The notes under the pieces were generated by a model. It saw only the letters and a program-made list of their open reading frames with translations, had not been told where the DNA came from and searched no databases. From Rhizophagus irregularis (taxonomy: Eukaryota > Glomeromycota > Glomeromycetes > Glomerales > Glomeraceae): a stretch of DNA of 64,000 nucleotides. Below are positions 53,698 to 64,000 of this stretch, in pieces (within the stretch, counting starts at the first letter, position 1; every line of letters starts with the position of its first letter). Where the stretch lies: the NCBI RefSeq assembly GCF_026210795.1, contig NC_089448.1:186001-250000 (forward strand), in the 5' to 3' direction. Both the position numbers and the translations under genes were made by a program.

Positions 53698-54280
53698 GCA
53701 TAGCGGACATCCCTATTTTATCACAATTTTGTCGATCATTTGTCGATCATTTATTTGATCTTATCACATTATATAAATACCGTTATTTATCGACCGGAAA
53801 AATTTTCTTAATATATGGCAAAAAAATTAAATTAAATAATTTACTCTTGTATTTCCAAGATCTATACAAAAAAAATTGGTTCTTTTATTAAAATTTCATT
53901 AATAACAATTAATTGGCTAAATTCTCTATAAACAAAAAACCTGTACTATAGGCCAAACCCTGTTTTATTTTTTTTTATAAATTATATATTATAAAAGGAT
54001 TGTTTGTGCAAAGTTTTAAGTTTGCATATTCGGATCTGGTTGTCCGGTGATCGGCCGAAATTTCAAATTATCACATATTAATAATAGTATAATATACAAA
54101 AATTATTAAAATTATGTAATTAAGTTGTGTAACAATTAAGGTGCCACACTTATGATTTATTTTGTTTAGGAATTTTACTTTGCTAAATATATATACTTTT
54201 TTAATTGTTTTTTTAATAATAAGAAAAATGTGATCGGCAAATGATTGGCAAAGTGGATATATAAAGCATGTCCGCTATGC
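53698..54280. mobile_element. 583-bp element with GCATAGCGGACAT inverted ends
   Basis: The ends are GCATAGCGGACATCCC and, inverted, GCATAGCGGACATGCTTTAT; similarity continues inward for about 60 bp with gatcatttg.cgatca. AATGA flanks both sides (53693-53697, 54281-54285). The uninterrupted sibling sequence (accataatgacgatcaaa) has AATGA once, supporting a 5-bp duplication. No transposase. The plus frame at 53694-53891 lies inside and is not a gene. A 5-bp duplication with such ends does not match a common superfamily I can name. Confidence 0.7.
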
Positions 54281-54285
54281 AATGA

Positions 54286-55541
54286 TGATCAAATTAAGTT
54301 TCGCAGCAACAAAGTATAGTTACGCCAAAACTTTGTGCATCTTAGTTTTTATGGCCATAAAAAGAATTTTGGTTTTGTTAATTATTATTATTAGTATTAA
54401 TAGAATTAGTTCCCGTATTAGTCTCAATCACTGAGCGATATCTTCATAAATATTAATTTATAGTTTCGTAATTTTAAAATTGATAGGTCAAGATTACAGT
54501 AGGTTCATAATTTTTATTACTAGGTTGTACTACAGCCATCAGCTATTTTAAAAAAAAATATCACGTAATCTTTTATTAATAATAGAATTATTTTTAACTA
54601 TGATTAAGCAAAGGAGATAATAAAATTTACTAGCGAATAAATCACTAACGTTGACCAGAATTAACACGCTCTTTTTAACTAACATAATTTTTTCGTACAA
54701 TGACTTTATTTAGTGATATATATTAATAACAAAAAAGTAATTAAACATCAAAAAGGAAATTTTTGAACAGATAACCTGGGATGGAAAACTACATTGGAAA
54801 ATTGTATTATGGAAATACAAATTGGATTTATGGATGCTGACATTTTTTTGGCGAGCCATTTTTTTTTATGTAAACATTTTGGTTAAACAAAAAAATGGAA
54901 GGTAGTAATTCCTATTCTTTTATTTTTTGAGTCCCCAAAGAATCAATAAAAAGTTTTGGACTTTTGGTCAAACATTTTGAAAAGTACATCGGGAAATAAA
55001 CCTAATGATTATAAATATTGTGAATATTTATTCAATCAATTAATTGCAGCTACTGAAAATACAATTTAGATATAAACTAATAGAAATTTTAAATGGGCCA
55101 AAAGTGTTGAAAAAATTATGGAAATTAAGTTATATCAACGTTTACAAAAATCGGAAAGGTAATACGAGATATAACTATTAACTAATTAATAAAATAAGGA
55201 TTATTCTGAAATTTAAAAAATTCAATACATTTTTATTTGAGAAAATTCTATGAAGGAATGAGACATATTGACACACTCAAGAAACTTTTCAAGATTTTTT
55301 ATAATTTTTTTCGGTACATTATCACGTGATATAGCACGTGTAACACAGTGCTTTTTTTCCAGGGTAGTTGTACTAGTTGTACTCCTTGTAATAAATTAGC
55401 CACACGATTGGATAATTACTGTCATATGATCAAGTTCATATTATCATGAATTTTCCTACAATTAAATAATTTCAATATTGCACAAAAAAATACCAAATTG
55501 GAATATTTTTCAAGTATTTTATTTTTATAAAAAGACCAATC
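54286..55541. other. Spacer upstream of the plus-strand F-box copy
   Basis: No clear gene. 54985-55165 has short plus-strand coding-like phrases (NDYKYCEYLFNQLIAATENT, then WAKSVEKIMEIKLYQRLQ) broken by stops and followed by a GTAATA donor-like site; possibly a decayed exon, not identified. Confidence 0.35.
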
Positions 55542-56996
55542 AATAAAGTTATTTTTTACTTAATATTTGAAGAATTACAAGATCCCTCGCTCGATTCTTT
55601 CGTAAGTAAACTTTGGTGTGAAACTGTAATTCCAATTCTATGGAAGAACCCATGGCGTTACAATATTAATTATAAAAATAAAAGTTATTTATTTGCAATT
55701 ATTATTTTCTATTTATCTAATGATATTAAAGAATTTTTAATAAGTCAAAGAATTCAATTATCTACAATTTCATTCAAATCACTTTTATTTGATTATTTAT
55801 CATTTTGTAAAAGTATTAAAATAAATATTATAAATTTTATAATTTCTAATGGATCACCTTTAACTTATAATAAATTTCTTTTACAACAAGAATTTTATAA
55901 TCTTTTTATGAATAAATGTTCAGAATTAAAATATTTGGATATGAAATCAATTGAACATCAAATATTTTATTTTCCAAAAGCTAATAGTACATACTTTGAA
56001 TCATTAATTGAATTAGAATGTGATACATCTATTGATCCTTCATACTTTTATGGATTAGCACGTTATTGTCAATATATACAAAGAATTATAATTATTAATA
56101 TAAAATCAAAATCAAATTATGGAATTGCTAAATTAATTGAAATTCAAAAGAATTTAAAATATTTTGAATGGATTGATAGATTTGATGATGATTATTTTAA
56201 TCATTATACAGAATGTCCTTATACAGAAATCTTTCTTGAATTAGAAAAAAAAGCGGATACTCTTAATCATTTTAAATTATTTTTTTGGGATGATGATTCT
56301 ACAATACACACATTTCCAAGAAAGTTACTTCCAAAACTTTATAAATTAAAAACCTTAGTAATTAATGAATTTAGTTTTGTTAATGAAGATTTATTGAAAG
56401 TATTAATTTATAATGATCCTGAAATTCTTAATATAAATTATATTACATTGGAAGAAGCTTCTAAAATAATTGAAAATAGTGGAGGACATCTCAAACAAAT
56501 TTTATTAAAACCTGTTGATTATTATGAAGATTATTTTGATTTTGATGAAAAGTCTATCAATTTTATTCGTAAAGTTTATAAATATAGTCCTTCAGTTGAA
56601 TATCTATCACTTAAATTTCTACCATATAATGATCATTTAATTGAATTTGAAAGATTATTAAACATTTGTAAAAATTTGAAATCATTATTATTGGTTATAA
56701 AAAATAGTAAAAGTAGTAGTTATGGAGAAGATTTATTAAAAGTATTGATTAAAGCAGCACCAATTAATTTAAGAGAAATTAGATTTTTTAATGATTTAAA
56801 ATTTTCTTTGGAAGCCTTGGAAGAATTCTTAGAAAAATGGAGAGGTCGACCTGCAATTTCTATACTTACAACTGATTATATTTATGAAAATGAAAATTAT
56901 AAAATATTGATTGATAAATATAAAAATGATGGAGTAATTAAAGATTTTAGAGTTGAAACTATAATGAATGTAGAAAATATGGATTTTAAGATTTGA
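55542..56996 (+). pseudogene. F-box/LRR-like copy 7, no start codon, inverted
   Basis: The frame is open from well upstream of 55542 to the stop at 56996 and matches the family from the F-box on (NKVIFYLIFEELQD, then VSKLWCETVIPILWKNPW). The expected initiator Met is absent, and about four residues are missing inside the F-box (EELQDPSLDSFVSKLW). The next ATG, at 55908, would delete the F-box. The LRR-like part is intact (NIDYI-like LNINYITLEE, VEYLSLKFLPY, NLKSLLLV). It is the only family member on the plus strand and the most divergent. Either a pseudogene or a gene starting in an unseen upstream exon. Confidence 0.75.
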
Positions 56997-57916
56997 AATT
57001 TATAAGATATCTTAAATTATTACAGTTTTAGTTTATCAAGAAATACGCCTAGTAAGTTGTAATATGGCGAGCAACATTATAACAAACATATTTTTGCGTC
57101 TGGGACATTGAATTAAGTTTATCGAAATCTAAGTTTATTTGTTTAATTAAAGTATATGTAGTTAAGTTTCTGTAGGTAGTAATTATGATGAATGGTAGTA
57201 TGACTAATAAAACTCTAAGTAGAACGGATTCTTGGTTTTTTTCTTCTTACATGTACTCTTATAACAAAGATTTATTTGAAGTGTATCCAAAATTTTTTCA
57301 AATTTTGAAATAACCCTTCTTCAATTAAGTCCAAAATTAGTTAACTACAAGTTTTATACGATATCTAGATATCTAAAGATGATATCAAGGTATCACAATT
57401 GTACATTTGTACCAATAAGTTTAATTCGCTAAAAGGTCATCCAACTTTCTAAAGTTCCAAGATTCCAAGATTAATTTAATTAATATTTTATTTATAGTAT
57501 AATTAAAAGACTTAAAGTATAAATATAAATACAGCTAATATTTTTAACCCGTTAAGTGAAAAAAAATTTTTAAATAAATAAACAACTATACAGATAAGTG
57601 AATTAGCATTACCGAATTACCGGTTATATAAATTAGTAAGATACAACTGTCAATGTAATATTCTTTCATTTAATACTTATTATATTCTTTTAAGCCGTAT
57701 AATAAAAATATCATTACTTTCCGCTGATTGACTAAACGTGACGTAGTCACTTTATATAAGTAAATTATTTCTAGTACGTCCCCTTCGTTTTCGTCAAGTG
57801 ACAGTAATATAATGTAATCGTGAATAAAAACAAAATAAATAAATAATTATATCTTGAAAAGATGTGAAAAAATTTTAATAAATCCACAAACAATAAAGAT
57901 TGATGTATTATATACC
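56997..57916. other. AT-rich spacer, no gene recognised
   Basis: No coding, RNA or repeat feature is supported apart from simple A/T runs. Confidence 0.5.
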
Positions 57917-58237
57917 AGGAAACGGGAACCGTTGTAAGTCCGGAGTGAGGTATAATAAATAAAGATGTACTAATTAGCAGCATAACGCCTTGGAATTCCT
58001 GGACAGAGAAACTCACGTGATTGAAAATTTACACGTTATTTCCATAGTGCGTAGACATATACTTTACAGAAACTTCAAGATCGTAGCGATGGCTTAATGC
58101 ACAGTAACTACATATATGTAATTTCTTTACGATTACATAATGTGGTCACTATGTATTTATAACGCAGTTACTGCGCATTAAGCCATCGCTACTATCTTGA
58201 AGTTTCTGTAAAGTATAGTCCTTCGCTTCGCTCCGGA
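57917..58237. mobile_element. Dispersed repeat with GTCCGGAG ends, filled copy
   Basis: Counterpart of 2749-2929, from 'aggaaacgggaaccgttgta' to 'ccttcgcttcgctccggac'. It is interrupted by a 152-bp MITE at 58062-58213. The 10-bp stretch present at 2882-2891 of the other copy is missing here. Confidence 0.8.
58062..58213. mobile_element. TA-duplicating MITE with 48-bp inverted ends
   Basis: The arms are 48 bp with two mismatches and begin CTTTACAGAAACTTCAAGAT; the interior is 56 bp. Flanks read gaca-tata at the left and tata-gtcc at the right, while the empty copy at 2900-2912 reads gaca-tatata-gtcc, so exactly TA was duplicated. This fits a Tc1/mariner-type (IS630) MITE. The near-identical arms suggest a recent insertion. 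Confidence 0.9.
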
Positions 58238-59190
58238 CAATGAAATCATATAATAAAAATCTCTTTTTATTAACTATTAAATATTATTTAGAACGTAATC
58301 TTATATATTAGATTTGGTTGCAAACCGAAAAGGTAATATTCCAATAAAATAATTAGATTATTAATTGTATGTGTTTATAATCACAAAACGAGCTAAATAT
58401 TTTGGGAATAACAAGTTGTAAACGTGAATACTAGAAATTTATAGTACTAACCAGCCTCATTTATACATTTTACCATAAAGATTCTCATATTGGTAGTAAG
58501 AAATATTTTACGTTCCGTAGAGCTGCGACCCGTCAGAATTTCTGGATCCCTAAACAAAAAAAGTGTTCATAACGGGCATTACTCATTTTTTACCCATTTA
58601 CCATTTTATCATTTTATCAAAGATGACTCGAATATATCAGGTATTACTCGGATAAAAATAATTATTTTTTTTCAATAAATATGAATTTGTAAACTTTAAT
58701 ATTGTTTATATTGTTTAAACTTTAAAAATAAAAAAAAGTCTCACAGAATAAGCATTACTTATGATGACCATCAATCCATCACTTAATTCTGGCCGTAAAT
58801 TATAATTTTGGCCTGAGTTAATAAAAAATTTAAAAAATTTTAAATTTTTTCGAGGATAATATTCTAACATTCTTTGTAAATTTAGCCTAAATTTATTTAT
58901 TATTAACGATATGCAGGAAAAATATTTTAAAAATTGAGGTTAAATATCAACATTTAAAAATTGCATCATGCAATCTCATAATAATTTATAAAACTGAATA
59001 TCATTCAATCTTTTATTTATGTAAAAATACCCTATAATTAATATCCTAATTCTCAAATATGAAAAATAAAAAATAATGAATAAAATGGCAAATTAAAATT
59101 CATTTTATTCTTCTGATGATAACCTATTAAATAATTTAATCTAATAAATTCTTTGTTAAATCATCAAAATTTCAATAAAGGTACTGTAAC
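58238..59190. other. AT-rich spacer, 3' flank of the kinase-array gene
   Basis: No gene is supported. Confidence 0.5.
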
Positions 59191-60048
59191 TTACTTTGTA
59201 AAATCAATAATTTCCACTGAATCGTTGTTAATATTATCATACTTTGGAAGATCCTTTGTAAATGGATTAAGTAATCGAGAAGTATAACAAGCATTTGGAT
59301 GAATTGATTGATTACTTCCAATGTATAAAAATCTATATTTCCTATTTTTTTTTATTACTTCGATTTGCTTATTAATTTCCTCTTTGATTTCAATTGCTTT
59401 TGGTCTATTATTTGCATTTGAATTCCAACATTTTTTCATCAATTCAATGTACCATTTTGGTGCTTCCTGCCCATTAATTTCAGGCCTAATTCCATTACAT
59501 ATCTTTAATGCTAAAATATCATCATGCGCACAATCGGCAAAAGGTTGTTTTCTAGTTGCTACAAAATACATAATCATACCAAAACTATATATATCTGCTG
59601 CTTGCGTATAAGGTTTTCCTCTCAATACTTCAGGAGCTACATAAGGCATAACTCCATAAACTTTTGTTTCTTCTGTATTACTTATATTACCTACTTCTCT
59701 ACTTAATCCCATATCTGAAATACATATTTTATTAACGTTAGCAATACGAGAACCGTTAACGCTAATAAAATCAATTAGAGAAATTTCAAATGTAGGTAAT
59801 ATTAATATATTTCCTGTATGTAAATCACGATGGACCATTTGATTGTCATGAATACTTTTAAGACAGCCAATAACTTTATCTAAGATACATAATTTTTCAA
59901 TCCAATACCAAGGTTTTTTGATATATTTATAATTAACGAAATTTTTACTTGCAAGTTCAAGAACTATGATATAATCTTTCGTATATGGATTTTGGGATAT
60001 TCCATATATCTTAAGAATATTATCATTACTTATAGAGTAATTTTTAAC
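59191..60048 (-). CDS. Final exon: kinase C-lobe
   Basis: 285 residues. It starts VKNYSISNDNILKIYGISQN, then hinge IIVLELA, HRDLHTGN catalytic loop, an insert of about 25 residues, DMG in place of DFG, APE, and a short tail ending EIIDFTK. The catalytic Asp, Asn and activation-loop APE are present. Confidence 0.85.
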   Translation of the reverse strand, partial: VKNYSISNDNILKIYGISQNPYTKDYIIVLELASKNFVNYKYIKKPWYWIEKLCILDKVIGCLKSIHDNQMVHRDLHTGNILILPTFEISLIDFISVNGSRIANVNKICISDMGLSREVGNISNTEETKVYGVMPYVAPEVLRGKPYTQAADIYSFGMIMYFVATRKQPFADCAHDDILALKICNGIRPEINGQEAPKWYIELMKKCWNSNANNRPKAIEIKEEINKQIEVIKKNRKYRFLYIGSNQSIHPNACYTSRLLNPFTKDLPKYDNINNDSVEIIDFTK

Positions 60049-63000
60049 CTATCAAAATAATTAAATATAAGACATTAGTTATATTAAAAATTAATTTAAT
60101 TAATTTCAAAGAGAAATTTTTACCTCATTTAAAAACCCATCTGAAATATCTTGTGAATTATTTAAACATTTTAAAGCAACACTGATACCATGGACCCTTT
60201 CCAACCCTTCGTAACTTGGACTATATCGTAATTGACCATTCTCCCATATTGCTGAATACACTGTAGAAAAACCACCTTTTCCTATTTTCATAATATGATT
60301 AAATTGATCATATGGTATCCATTCAACAATTATATCATTCCATTTATTAATTTTTAACTGCATTTCTTGAATTAGTTCATCAATTTTTTTATTTCCACTG
60401 GTCCAATTTGCAAAATCGTTTTTTAAATCTTTTATTTGACATTGTTTACACCATTTATGTTCAATAACTGTATATTGATTGCCACATTTTTTACAATAAC
60501 AATCTTCAAGAATTATAACATAATCTTTTGTATTTGGATCTTGAGAAATTCCGTATGTTTTAGGATTTAATTGTAAGTTATTTGCATTAATAAAATATGT
60601 TTTAACCTAATAAAAATATATAAAGTGTTATTAAAATTAAAGTGCTTAAATTAAATTACAAAGAATTGAAATTCTTACTTCATTTAGAAATTCATTGTTG
60701 ACATTTTGTGTATTACTTATATATTTTAAAGTAGCTTTTTTATTAGGCACTCTTTTCCATTCTCCATATTTTAATGGACCATCCATCCATATTGTTGAAT
60801 ATAAAATAGTAAAATCATTATTGCTTATTTTCTCAATATCATTAAACTGATTGTATGGTATCCATTCAACTATTGTATCATTCTGTTTACTAATTTTTAA
60901 TTGCATTTTTTGAATTAGTTCATCAATTTTTTTATTTCCACTAGTCCAATTAACAAAATTATTTTTTAGACTATTTATTTGACATGATTTACACCATTTT
61001 CCCCATATACTTGTATATATTTCACTGCACGTTTCACAATGTTTTCCATTTTCAATAACCATAATATAATCTTTTGTATCTGGATTTTGAGACATTCCAT
61101 ATATTTTAATGATATTATTACATTCAATAAAATATGATTTAATCTGTTAAAATATAAAGAAGTTCAGTTATTTATAGTAAAAAGAGCTTAAGTTTGAAAG
61201 GAATTAAAAATTCACACCTCATTTAAACATTCATTATTATTTTGTAAATTATCAAAATATTTTAAAGTAACTTTTTTATCAGGCATTCTATTTTGTTTCA
61301 TTTTATTACAATTATATTCAGATGAATCATCTATCCACATTGCTGAATATAATGCAGAAGAATTGCCCATTTTTTTAATATCATTAAACTTATTATATGG
61401 TATCCATTCAACTATATCATCATATTTAGTATTAATCTTTAATTGCATATCTTGGATCAATTCATCAATTTGTTTATTCCCACTAGTCCAATTTGCAAAA
61501 TTTTGCCTTAAATTACTTATCTGACATAATTTACACCATTCGTTGCTAGTATTAGTATATATTTTAACACATTTATCACAAAGGATTCCATCTTGAAAAA
61601 CCAAAATATAATTTTTTGTATCTGGATTTTGAGATATTCCATACATTTTAGAAACATTAGTTTCCTAAAATATATAAAGAATTATTATATTAAAAATATT
61701 TGAAATACAAAGAAATTAGAAATTATATACCTCATTTAAAAATTCATTGGTAATGTTTTGTGAATTACATAAATATTTTAAAGCAACTTTTTCATTGGGC
61801 ATTCTTTTCCACTTTACATTATTATATTTTAATGGGCCATTTACCCATATTGCTGAATATAGTATAGCAAAATCACTTTCACCTATTCTTTTGATATTAT
61901 CAAATTGGTTATATGGTATCCATTCAACTATTATATCATTATTACTTTTAAGTTCTAATTGAATTTCTTGAATGAATCTATCAATTATTTTACTTCCACT
62001 AGTCCAATTTTTAAAATTCATTATTAAATTATTTATTTGACATGATTCACACCATTTGATATATATTGATGTATATATTTCACCACATGTTTCACAATGA
62101 TTTTCGTTTTCAAGAACTAAAACATAATTTTTTGTATTTGGATTTTGTGATATTCCATATATTTTAGGAGGATTATAAATATAACTATCCTCATCTATTA
62201 CAATATCATATGGTTTAATTTGCTAAAATATAAAAGACTTTTACTATATGTGTAAAGTATTAAAATTGAATCATAAATAAATTTGAAATTTCATACCTCA
62301 TTTAAACATTCACTGGTAATATCTTGTGAATTATGTAAGTATTTTAAAGTAACTCCTTTGTTCTGAATTCTTTTCCATTTATAATAGTCATAATCTAACA
62401 AACCATTCATCCAATTTGCTGAATATAATGTAAAAAAATCACCTTGGATTATTTTTTCTATATTATTAAACTGATTATATGGTATCCATTCAACTACATT
62501 ATTATTATGCTCTTTAATTCTTAATTGCATATCTTGGATAACTTCATCAATTATTTCATTTCCACTAGTCCAATTTACAAAATTTTGCTTTAAATTATTT
62601 ATTTGACATGGATTGCACCATTTATAACTTCTATCTTTATACAACATTCCACAGTTTTCACAACACCAATCTTGAAGTACCATAATATAATCTTTTGAGT
62701 CTGGGTTTTGAGAAATTCCATATACTTTAATAATATTATTACCATAATTTTCATGATTTTCAATATTAGATAGTTCTATATGTTTATTAAATAATTTACT
62801 CGCACTAATAACTTTATTACGTATACGTTTTTCATTAATATATGTTTCTATCTGTAAAATATAAGAAAATCATTAATATTAGTAAGTAAATAAATTGATA
62901 AAGAAACCAGAAATCATACCTCATTTAAAAATTTATCAGTATTATACTGTAAAGTATTTAAGCTTATTAAAGTAACTTTTTCATTAGGCTTCCTTTCCCA

Positions 63001-63937
63001 TTTCATTTTATCATAATTATAATATAATGGACCATTTATAAATATTACTGAATACAATTTAGCATCTTCATATAACACCTCCATCTCGATATTATTAAAC
63101 TGATTAAATGGTATCCATTCGATTATTGTATCATTTAATTTATCAATCTTTAATTGCATTTGTTGTATAAATTCGTCAATTTTTTCACTTTCACTGGTCC
63201 AGCTTGTAAAATTTCGTTTTAAATCATTTATTAGGCATTGTTTGCACCATTTATACCTTATACTACTAAATATATTGTTACAGATTTCACAATAACCATT
63301 TTGAAGTACCATAATATAATCCCTTGTAGTCGGATTTTGGGATATTCCATATATTTTAATAATATCATCATATTCAACAAAATAGGATTTAATCTATTAT
63401 AATATATAAAAATATTATTAAAAGTGCGTAAAATAAATTACGAAAGATTAAAATTTATACCTCATTTAGAAATTTATTGGTCATATCATTATTTTGTTGA
63501 TTACTCAAAAATTTTAAGGCAATTTCTTTATTAGGCATTCTTTCTTGTTCCATTTTATCATAATTATATTCTAATAAACCATCTGTCCATATTGCTGAAT
63601 ATAATGGAGTGGAATTATCTTTATTAAGTTTTTTGATATCATTAAACTGATTAAATGGTATCCATTCAACTATTACATCATCATGTTTATTAATTTTTAA
63701 TTGCATTTCTTGAATTAATTCATTAATTTTTTCATTTCCACTAGTCCAATTTGCAAAATTTTGTTTTAAATTATTAATTTGACATGGGTTACACCATTTA
63801 TATCTTACATATGTATAAATTTTACCACAGTATTCACAATAACAATCTTGAAGTATGAGAATATAATTTTTTGTATCTGGGTTTTGAGATATTCCATATA
63901 ATTTAATAATATAATCTTCAATAAACTTTGGTTTATC
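59191..63937 (-). CDS. Poly-N-lobe kinase: seven Cys4/N-lobe modules plus one C-lobe (5' end outside window)
   Basis: Eight minus-strand exons, every one a multiple of three and every junction phase 0: 63937-63461, 63393-62920, 62851-62297, 62222-61731, 61664-61218, 61143-60679, 60606-60124 and 60048-59191, giving 1416 residues in the window. Introns are 67-74 nt, GT-AG, after the repeated phrase LNE. Each of the first seven exons encodes KIYGISQNP.TKDYI, a C..C...WC..C knob, NWTSGN, a helix, EWIPYNQFN and partial kinase strands. The last module has IGKGGFSTVYSAIW and VALK; the final exon has MVHRDLHTGNIL, SDMGLS, YVAPEV and CWNSNANNRP. So one complete TKL-like kinase follows six degenerate N-lobes. 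The preceding exon must lie beyond the right edge. The alternative, several separate genes, is unlikely because inner modules lack starts, stops and C-lobes. Confidence 0.8.
60124..60606 (-). CDS. Module 7: Cys4 knob plus intact kinase N-lobe
   Basis: 161 residues. Cysteines CKKC and WCKQC; glycine loop IGKGGFSTVYSA complete; Lys in VALKCL. It is the only module in the window with a complete GxGGF loop and directly precedes the C-lobe exon. Confidence 0.85.
60679..61143 (-). CDS. Module 6: Cys4 knob plus degenerate N-lobe
   Basis: 155 residues. CETC and WCKSC kept. The glycine loop position reads ISNNDFTILYSTIW with no glycine; Lys kept in ATLKYI. Confidence 0.8.
61218..61664 (-). CDS. Module 5: Cys4 knob plus degenerate N-lobe
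   Basis: 149 residues. CDKC and WCKLC kept. Loop position MGNSSALYSAMW is shortened; Lys kept in VTLKYF. The linker between KIYGISQNP and the preceding exon is the shortest of all modules. Confidence 0.8.
61731..62222 (-). CDS. Module 4: Cys4 knob plus degenerate N-lobe
   Basis: 164 residues. CETC and WCESC kept. Loop position IGESDFAILYSAIW retains one glycine; Lys kept in VALKYL, making it the least decayed of the inner modules. Confidence 0.8.
62297..62851 (-). CDS. Module 3: Cys4 knob plus degenerate N-lobe with longer lead
   Basis: 185 residues, about 25 more than its siblings, from an extra segment (RIRNKVISASKLFNKHIELS) before VYGISQNP. CENC and WCNPC kept. Loop position IIQGDFFTLYSANW; Lys kept in VTLKYL. 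Confidence 0.8.
62920..63393 (-). CDS. Module 2: Cys4 knob plus degenerate N-lobe, Lys lost
   Basis: 158 residues. CEIC and WCKQC kept. Loop position EVLYEDAKLYSVIF, and the VAxK Lys is replaced (VTLISL), so nucleotide binding is not expected. WTSG reads WTSE. Confidence 0.8.
63461..63937 (-). CDS. Module 1 in the window: Cys4 knob plus degenerate N-lobe
   Basis: 159 residues from acceptor CAG at 63938-63940. CEYC and WCNPC kept. Loop position LNKDNSTPLYSAIW; Lys kept in IALKFL. Upstream intron sequence runs to the window edge. Confidence 0.8.
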
Positions 63938-64000
63938 CTGATAAAATATATAAAAAATTAATAAAGTACTTAAAATGAATAATAAGTAGCAATTAAAACT

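Noticed and set aside
53694-53891. Plus-strand 65-codon frame
   Set aside because: It lies inside the end of the 583-bp transposon.
57771-58016. Minus-strand 81-codon frame
   Set aside because: It overlaps the dispersed repeat at 57917; the frame is not conserved in the copy at 2.75 kb.
59321-59706. Plus-strand frames antisense to the kinase C-lobe
   Set aside because: Shadows of the conserved minus-strand kinase exon.

Overview
The window is a very AT-rich, intron-containing fungal sequence. The gene families it carries fit an arbuscular mycorrhizal fungus of the Glomeromycotina, most likely Rhizophagus: expanded F-box/LRR-like proteins, TKL-like kinases with a Cys-rich WTSG leader, TRP-like channel fragments, Crypton-type recombinases (DUF3504), and dense non-autonomous transposons. 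The genus is an inference from family content; no search was run. I saw no rRNA gene, CRISPR array or bacterial operon.

Left part (1-25 kb) is mostly repeats and decayed genes. A spliced gene at 3363-5316 (minus) joins an N-terminal module, a bromodomain and a PD-(D/E)XK nuclease fold; a degraded partial copy lies at 13.6-14.9 kb. A broken DUF3504 recombinase is at 7.2-8.8 kb. A frameshifted element-like ORF with an RRM-like segment is at 11.3-12.9 kb, with relics at 24.4-25.3 and 38.8-39.0 kb. A GC-richer insertion at 15.5-17.2 kb has a 16-bp target duplication and an A-rich 3' end, the signature of retroposition. A complete 8-exon protein kinase gene (minus) occupies 19.6-21.8 kb.

Middle part (25.6-57 kb) is a tandem array of F-box/LRR-like genes: five apparently intact on the minus strand, one with a single nonsense codon, one start-less copy on the plus strand at the right end, and four eroded relics. 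The left copies are near-identical and divergence rises to the right. The copies share an upstream block with TCCGGA and CACGTG motifs. Two unrelated transposons (a 1.1-kb MULE-like element carrying gene-like sequence and a 583-bp element) inserted at almost the same point of that block in different copies. A 5'-truncated TRP-like channel pseudogene sits inside the array, and a run of about 14 micro-exon-like units fills 44.8-46.5 kb.

Right part (59.2-64 kb) is one gene running off the right edge on the minus strand. Seven consecutive phase-0 exons each encode a Cys4 knob plus a partial kinase N-lobe, followed by one exon with a complete catalytic C-lobe. Only the last N-lobe keeps the glycine loop, while all seven keep the four cysteines. 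This poly-N-lobe kinase is the most unusual system in the window.

Many small transposons have ends that can be fixed exactly, some by comparing filled and empty paralogous sites within the window: a TA-duplicating MITE at 58.06 kb, a PIF/Harbinger-like element at 28.13 kb, a hAT-like element at 9.34 kb, and others.
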